NCBI GenBank assembly: GCA_029204225.1
Contig: CM055092.1
Location: 74,662,682 to 74,712,958, forward strand
DNA length: 50,277 nucleotides
Direction of reading: 5' to 3'
From: Diphasiastrum complanatum
Lineage: Eukaryota > Streptophyta > Lycopodiopsida > Lycopodiales > Lycopodiaceae
Below, in pieces: positions 45,027-50,277 of the stretch (position 1 is its first letter; every line of letters starts with the position of its first letter). A program made the translations under genes and the position numbers. The notes under the pieces were generated by a model. The model had not been told where the DNA came from, did not search any database, and saw only the letters and a program-made list of their open reading frames with translations.

Positions 45027-46565
45027 TGGTATTAGAGCCAAGTACAAGGCCATTGATCTGTGTGAATCTAATCCAGTTTTAGCAGGTTTTGGTGCAAAAA
45101 GCTAGTATTGGAAGGGCGAGCTGGTATCCAGGTTTTGGTGAGGGGATTTGATCCCAAGTTTTTTCAGGATCAAAATCTATACTGTTCACACATGTGGGCA
45201 TCTTTGAACCAGCATTTAATAACCCATATTCATTGGATCATAGAAAATTTATCTGGTGTTAGTTTGATGTAATTTTTGGTACAAATCCTAGGATAAGCTA
45301 CCAAGATCACTTGCCATTGATTAGTTTTGAATTTGTTTCATGAAAACTAATTATTCTAGGCTGATTTCAGACCTTCTTAAAGTGGAAACCAGGTATTGAA
45401 AGTACATCAAAGTGAATAAGAGAGATAGAGTTAGTTGTTGTCCAAGAATAGTCAAGATTGGCAAGATTTGCTTGAGAGTAGTTTTCATCTCATCTTATCT
45501 TCATTCCAGCTTTGTGAGGGCATCACATGTTGTGTCTATCCATCATTATTTGGTAAGCAGAATGTAGTTTTTGGTTAGATCCAGTTGGAGTCTAGTTGCA
45601 CTATGTGGACAGATTCTTGGGGAGCTATCAGCGGACAATGGATACTTGGTGATCAGATGGTACAGGGTACAAGGTTTTGGAGCTATCCTACCTGATACGC
45701 TCTGGATCATGGGTGAGTTCTTCATCACGATAGTGGATCTAGTTACATTTGCTTTGGCTTGGATGCTATGACGGATGTTGTGGGGAGATAGGCTCATTGC
45801 TGGGAGGCCTATATGCTGGTCAAATCAGAGCTGGCAATGTCAAGCATGGAAAGTTGAACCTACATGGGATGTAGGACAGGCAGATCATCATCAGTATCTC
45901 TGGGAGGTGGGCGAGCTACTCAGATACAGCCTATGGTGAGATTTGTGTACATTCATTCATTGAGTCCTTGGTAGACTCTTGTGCTTGGAGCATGGGGAAT
46001 GGATGGGGATTAGCTTTCAGGACTTATTGGACAGTTGGATATGCTTGGATGTGAGAGCATCTTGGTATAGGTGCAGGCCATGGTTGAGGACCTGATTTGG
46101 TGACTAGTGGTGTAGCAGCGGATCTAGTTGTGGCACATGTGTTGGTACGATAGGATACCACTTATGGGCAGGCCTTGGTCGTGTATTTGAAGCTTTATCA
46201 TTCATGTTGATTTGCATGAGTGTGTGTGGGCTTGCATGTTTGCTTGTCACGGGACTCTAGATCTGAGTCGGAGTCGTATGTGGTTGTGCATTTGCTACGT
46301 TAGGAACAAAGTAGTCATTTTATGCTCATTGACTTGTCATTGTCTTCTAGCTGTTTATCTGGTGAGGGTGCAATCTTATGGTGGCATTAAGATTTCCTCA
46401 GGTTGAGCCTCAATTACTCATGTATGTCAGCTTTACAGGTCTGTGCTTGTAAGTGTCTAATAGGATGTCAGCCTAGCTAGATGGAGGATGTAAGTCTCAT
46501 GGTGGCAGTGGGATTTCTTCATTTTGAGCCATGTCGCTCATGTGGTCCACTTGTGTTCAAGTCGG
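45027..46565 (+). mobile_element. Internal region of an LTR element without recognisable gag-pol
   Basis: PBS TGGTATTAGAGCC (45,027-45,039; one mismatch to iMet type). No gag, RT or integrase motif in the next 1.5 kb, only short frames, so this looks like a non-coding derivative (LARD-like) or a deleted copy. Near its end a unit with ATGGTGGCA..GATTTC.TCA..TTGAGCC occurs at about 46,378 and 46,500. No 3' LTR of this family was found. Confidence 0.55.
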
Positions 46566-46895
46566 TGTAGTGGGTTTCTTTCCTTGCCTAACCTGAATCC
46601 AAGATCTAGTCAATCTAGCATCAAAGAGATGAACTTAGTTGTCACGCGTAGATTCGTTCCCATGAGAGCGATAGTAAAGTTCAAATTTCAACATGAATGG
46701 AGGATCTAACACTAACATCCATTAACACTAAGCATTAACACTACATCCATTAACCCTACTTCCATTAACCTAAATCCACAACAATGATAGATACTTACTC
46801 TTCTCTCTCTCGATTTCTCTCTCACAAAAAGCATAAGAAATAGCAATCCCAATAATGATCAAATCCAACAATTAGCAAAAACAAAGGAAGCATGA
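46566..46895 (-). repeat. Partial LTR (3' half) of the 46,973-47,720 family
   Basis: Starts (plus strand) TGTAGTGGGTTTCTTTCC like the complete LTR and follows it to the ..AAGCATGAGATA region, with CATTAACACTA repeats expanded. It lacks the rest (U3). It lies 77 bp from the complete LTR in the same orientation. Confidence 0.75.
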
Positions 46896-46972
46896 GATAT
46901 GGCCTTGCAAAGTCACACAAGACTTCCTATAAGAGATCTTTAACAAGATCTACCTCACCTTTGGATCTTATT

Positions 46973-47720
46973 TGTAGTGGGTTTCTTTCCTTGCCTATCC
47001 TCCACCCAAGATCTAATCAATCTAGCATCAAGGAGATGAAGTTAGTTGTCACGCGTAGGTTCGTTCCCATGAGAGCGATAGTATAGTTCAGATTTCAACA
47101 TGAATGGAGGATCTAAACACTAACATCCATTAACACTACATCCATTAACCCTACTTCCATTAACCCTAAATCCACAACAATGATAGAAACTTACTCTTTC
47201 TTTCTCTCCCTTTCTCTCTCACAAAAAGCATAAAAAAATAGCAATCCCAATAATGATCAAATCCAACAACTAGCAAAATCCAAAGAAAGCATGAGAAATG
47301 GAGGAAAAGAGAGGAAGAGCAAGGACATTCATCAATCCATTTCTAAAGAGAACCAATCTGCTTTATTGAAATGAGGAAATTAACATCAAGAGCAACTTGA
47401 GTTGGTCTCTTTTTATAGTAGAGAGGAGGACCCTGGCCTTTGAATCCTATTGGTCTAGTCTTGCCTCTCTTTTTATTCAATTTAAAAAAGTGTGAGAACC
47501 ATTAAAATTAGAAGGAAACCCAACTTTATTCACTAACTTGACATTTAGGCCCTACGACATTAAAAGTCCCGCAAAAAGCCTAAAGTCCTTTATTAACTTT
47601 TAACTAATCAATCAAATAACTATGTGATCATCGGGTTGGACTTACACACACAGGGTGTCAAATCTCTCTCACTTATTAACTAGGGTTAGGGTTGCCTTGA
47701 GATCCGCAAACTCTCCAACA
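46973..47720 (-). repeat. LTR, about 748 bp, minus
   Basis: On the minus strand it begins TGTTGGAGAGTTTGCGG after a purine tract GGTGGGGATAC (47,731-47,721) and ends AACCCACTACA. It has a TATA-like ACTATAAAAAGAG near 47,418 and AATAAAGCAG (polyA-like signal) near 47,370, in the right order. So this is a 3' LTR with its internal region to the right. Confidence 0.7.
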
Positions 47721-47772
47721 GTATCCCCACCAAAACTGTTGGCGGTCCCACGACACCTGCAATATGCAGTTA

Positions 47773-49760
47773 TTAGGGCCTTTTATTGGCTTCACACCGA
47801 ATCTTAATTAAATAATACTGCACCTTCTCCATAAAGTCGAGGCGTGCAGTATTGAAATCCAAATTGTGTGGCAGGAAACAACGATGGGCTCCGAAAATCC
47901 ATTTGGAAGTTGTCCATGAGGTGCAGCGGGATTCCCAAGAGTCTCCCGTCATAATTGCACGAAAATAGAGACGAGCAATCAGCAGCTGATCTTTGATTTG
48001 CTCTGAGGCCAGTGGCTTATTTGGATCGAATGCCAAGGGAGGAACAGAGTTAGGTCTTTAGCAAACATTGTCGATTGTCGCACCGTTGGATTCAGAGAGT
48101 GGACATACTCTCTCTGATATGCTTGTAAAGCGCGGTGGAAATCCACTGAGATGGTCCAGCTGTAAGACTAATGGATGATTGGCCAATTGGACGTATGGAT
48201 GGTGATTTTGTCCATAGGCCAATCCCAAATCTTTCCATTTATTTCTTCACGGCATTGGCACGTAATAGGGATCTACCGCAACTGGCGAGGGCTGATGACG
48301 TAACTCCTAATTGATTCCGGAGTTTTCTCAAAAATCGTGATTCTCCATGCCGACTTGCTCTCCCAATGCAGGTATTTTGTCCAACTCTTTGTTGGCCTCC
48401 ATCTCGGAGGTCTTAAATTTCAGAACCCATCCACCACGCGAGGACTCATGCAGATGTTGCTTGAGAAGGTCTGGGATCTAGCCCTCGACGCTGATGGGGC
48501 CTTCTGAATAGAAGTCTTGTCCTTGATGGGATGGACCCACTTGTATTGTCGGTATGGTTGGCAGTTGATCTGCTATATCTTGAGCTCCCCCCTAGTCCAT
48601 GCTCGAATCAATCCCTGTATCCATTGGTACAACTTCTTGGTGCGAAAGGGAGAATTGTGGCATGAACCGGGAGAGGGATTTGTGGTCTGGCTTCCAACAC
48701 TTGAGCGACTGATTTTCATAGGCGGTGATGGTCTCTTTTGCCTTTGCCAACTCGGTTGAAAGCTGCGCATTTGAGCCTATCGAGGCAGCCTTGGAGTCCC
48801 TGAAGGGCCCACTTTGTATGTCTCTACTTTTTTGAGTAAATACACAATCTCCGTTGGTGTGACCGGATGATCGGGTAATTTGGTGTTTGCAGACAGGCAT
48901 CACACTCAAGGGTGGTCGCATCAATTCACCTTGAAGTTGTGTGCGATTTTGTTCGGGCCATCTGTAATTGCCCCTTCAGCTGCACTTGTTGCTTAGGCAT
49001 CTTGCATTGCTTTATCTACTGATCCTGTGCGGTTGTCAAGGCGTTTTGCAAGGAGCTGATGTAGGTTTCCAAGCGATCAGCTTGTTGTTGGGCCAACCTT
49101 CTTTTTGCTTTCAGTCTTATCTCATGTTGTTTGGCTATCTTTAAATCTCAATCCAGCTGGACAATTTTCTAGCTGATCAGAGTGTTTTCGGATCCTAGAT
49201 CAGAGATCCTCTGCTCCATTTTTCTTCTTCTTATCTAGCATAGACTGGATTACTTGCCCATGGCTTGAAACCAACCCTAGAGCAATCACTAGAATCGATG
49301 GTCGTGGCAGCAACAGCAACAGGAGGACCTGAATGGTACTGTCCTTGGTAGGCGTGGAACAGGTGCCATGGTCTCTTCTTCTTCAAAATATCTTCCTCTT
49401 CAAACCCTTCAAGCACTGTTGGCGTCGAACTGTTTTGGTGATTTTTACAGCCGTGTCGACCCGAAGTGTGGCTGGGCTATCTTGTGTGTGAGGTTGTTGG
49501 CTGGCATCTTCGACACCAACAAGTAGATTCATGGATATGTCTGAATCCTCTTCCAAGGGATTGGGGTTCAAAGGGCGCTAGGCTCTGGGGCATTTCAAAG
49601 ATTTTGGTGGCCCCAAGGGGGTTGGAATCATCGAACATATCCATAAAGAATTGTGTGTTGGGTGAGGTGGCTTCGGTGTGCGGGGGTGAGGTGGCCTTGG
49701 TAGTTGTGATGGGAATGGGTCGAGTAGACCATCGTGCTCGCTGGCAAGGACATCACATGT
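47773..49760 (-). pseudogene. Coiled-coil ORF relics of the minus LTR element
   Basis: Minus-strand reading in several broken frames: 49,571-49,383 (acidic LEEDSDISMNLLVGVEDASQ), 49,416-49,231 (LEGFEEEDILKKKRPWHLFH), about 49,220-48,930 (EQRISDLGSENTLI, KRRLAQQQADRLETYISSLQ: coiled coil), 48,924-48,592 (LSTELAKAKETITAYENQS) and 48,036-47,773 (FDPNKPLASEQIKDQLLIARLYF). No zinc knuckle, protease, RT or integrase motif was found. It fits an accessory or gag-like product of a large LTR derivative whose PPT and 3' LTR follow at 47,731. Function unknown. Confidence 0.4.
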
Positions 49761-49773
49761 CTAAATAAAAATT

Positions 49774-50277
49774 TTATGTGTCCTTATGAAGCGTAGGCCA
49801 CCAACAACTGGATTGCAAAATTTTGCAAACAGTAATATCTGTAGAGAAGTGTCTTCCACCCATGCCATCATGTGAAAACATGATTAAATCTGGTACTTCA
49901 TGTGGTAAAACACACATTCGTAAAATATTATCTGATCCACGACGGTACAATTGTCCTGCAATTAATTGATAAGTTTGAGCCTTATGAATAAATTGTCTCT
50001 TCTGTACTTTTGTCGAGGAGTCATTCGGTTGTCCTAGCATCAGGTACTTAACAATATCTGCCGCCCACTCAGGTACTGCTTCAACATACAACGTGACATC
50101 TGGCAGTTCATCATTCACTTTAGTATTAACTAGTGCGGATTCAAATCGTGAAACGTGATCAGCTAGATAATGTTGCTTTCCCTTTCTAACCACAAATCGA
50201 AAGTCAAATTCAGTCAATAATAATAACCATCTTGCAATACGTCCAGTATTATACGTCTTGTTTACCAAGTAAAGTAA
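49774..50277 (-). pseudogene. Ty3/Gypsy RNase H end and integrase zinc-binding fragment
   Basis: Minus strand: KTYNTGRIARWLLLLTEFDF, VVRKGKQHYLADHVSR (RNase H C-terminus, LADxLSR-like with His), a variable linker, then YRRGSDNILRMCV, and FSHDGMGGRHFSTDITVCKI..CWWPTLHKD, where H..GG.H and WWPT mark the integrase HHCC region. The frame runs to the window edge, so it continues outside. It stops at 49,774, where the coiled-coil relics begin. Confidence 0.88.

Noticed and set aside
46524-47086. Repeated small protein (ending MRAIV) in two copies
   Set aside because: Both frames lie inside LTR sequence on the antisense strand and have no start or motif support.

Overview
This window is transposon-dominated nuclear DNA of a flowering plant. 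The evidence is: plant Copia and Gypsy LTR retrotransposons with tRNA-iMet-type primer-binding sites (TGGTATCAGAGC), CACTA/En-Spm type transposase relics, a MITE, a Helitron-like helicase fragment, GT-AG introns, very long (GA/CT)n microsatellites, and the plant-specific S1 self-incompatibility-protein-homologue (SPH) family. I cannot name the species. There are no bacterial operons, and I saw no tRNA or rRNA genes and no CRISPR array.

The only host gene that looks intact is a two-exon secreted S1-family gene on the minus strand at 36,224-35,361. It lies in a 2.4 kb segment (34,535-36,935) that is repeated in inverted orientation at the left edge (31-2,505), where the copy carries a one-base frameshift. 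A third copy (17,085-17,785, minus) lost about 0.9 kb and was hit by a Gypsy LTR. All three copies share a TATA box followed directly by a (CT)n leader.

Layout. 0-2.8 kb: left S1 arm. 2.8-4.4 kb: unassigned AT-rich DNA. 4.5-7.9 kb: broken Tnp2-like transposase with two N-terminal zinc-type motifs. 7.9-14.2 kb: a repeat unit (second copy at 38.2-38.95 kb) split by a young Copia element (8,230-13,315) with nearly identical LTRs and a 5-bp target duplication; a fold-back lies at its right end. 14.5-17.1 kb: possible CACTA terminus, S1-unit fragment, minus-strand Copia gag and LTR. 17.1-21.0 kb: third S1 copy, Gypsy LTR and leader, inverted Gypsy pol, Copia scrap. 21.5-25.3 kb: CACTA relic (TnpA-like and Tnp2 exons, minus), split by a tandem array and a MITE. 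25.3-28.7 kb: minus LTR and plus Copia pol relic. 28.7-31.1 kb: minus Copia gag-pro-int with LTR. 31.4-32.2 kb: minus Gypsy RT. 33.3-34.35 kb: unassigned exon-like stretches. 34.5-36.9 kb: right S1 arm. 37.1-39.1 kb: TnpA-like relic and Copia RT scrap. 39.7-43.0 kb: microsatellite-rich DNA with a Pro/Ser-rich coiled-coil pseudogene and a CpG-dense block. 43.6-47.7 kb: MITE, helicase relic and two LTR families. 47.7-50.3 kb: coiled-coil ORF relics and Gypsy RNase H/integrase, minus.

Almost every coding unit is decayed or nested in another, so there is no pathway of cooperating genes. I found no convincing new molecular system. The most distinctive points are the inverted S1 duplication, the chimeric young Copia element that kept one 844-codon frame after losing its integrase core and RT, the CpG-dense block in AT/GA-rich DNA, and (GA/CT)n tracts sitting just 5' of several unrelated coding units.
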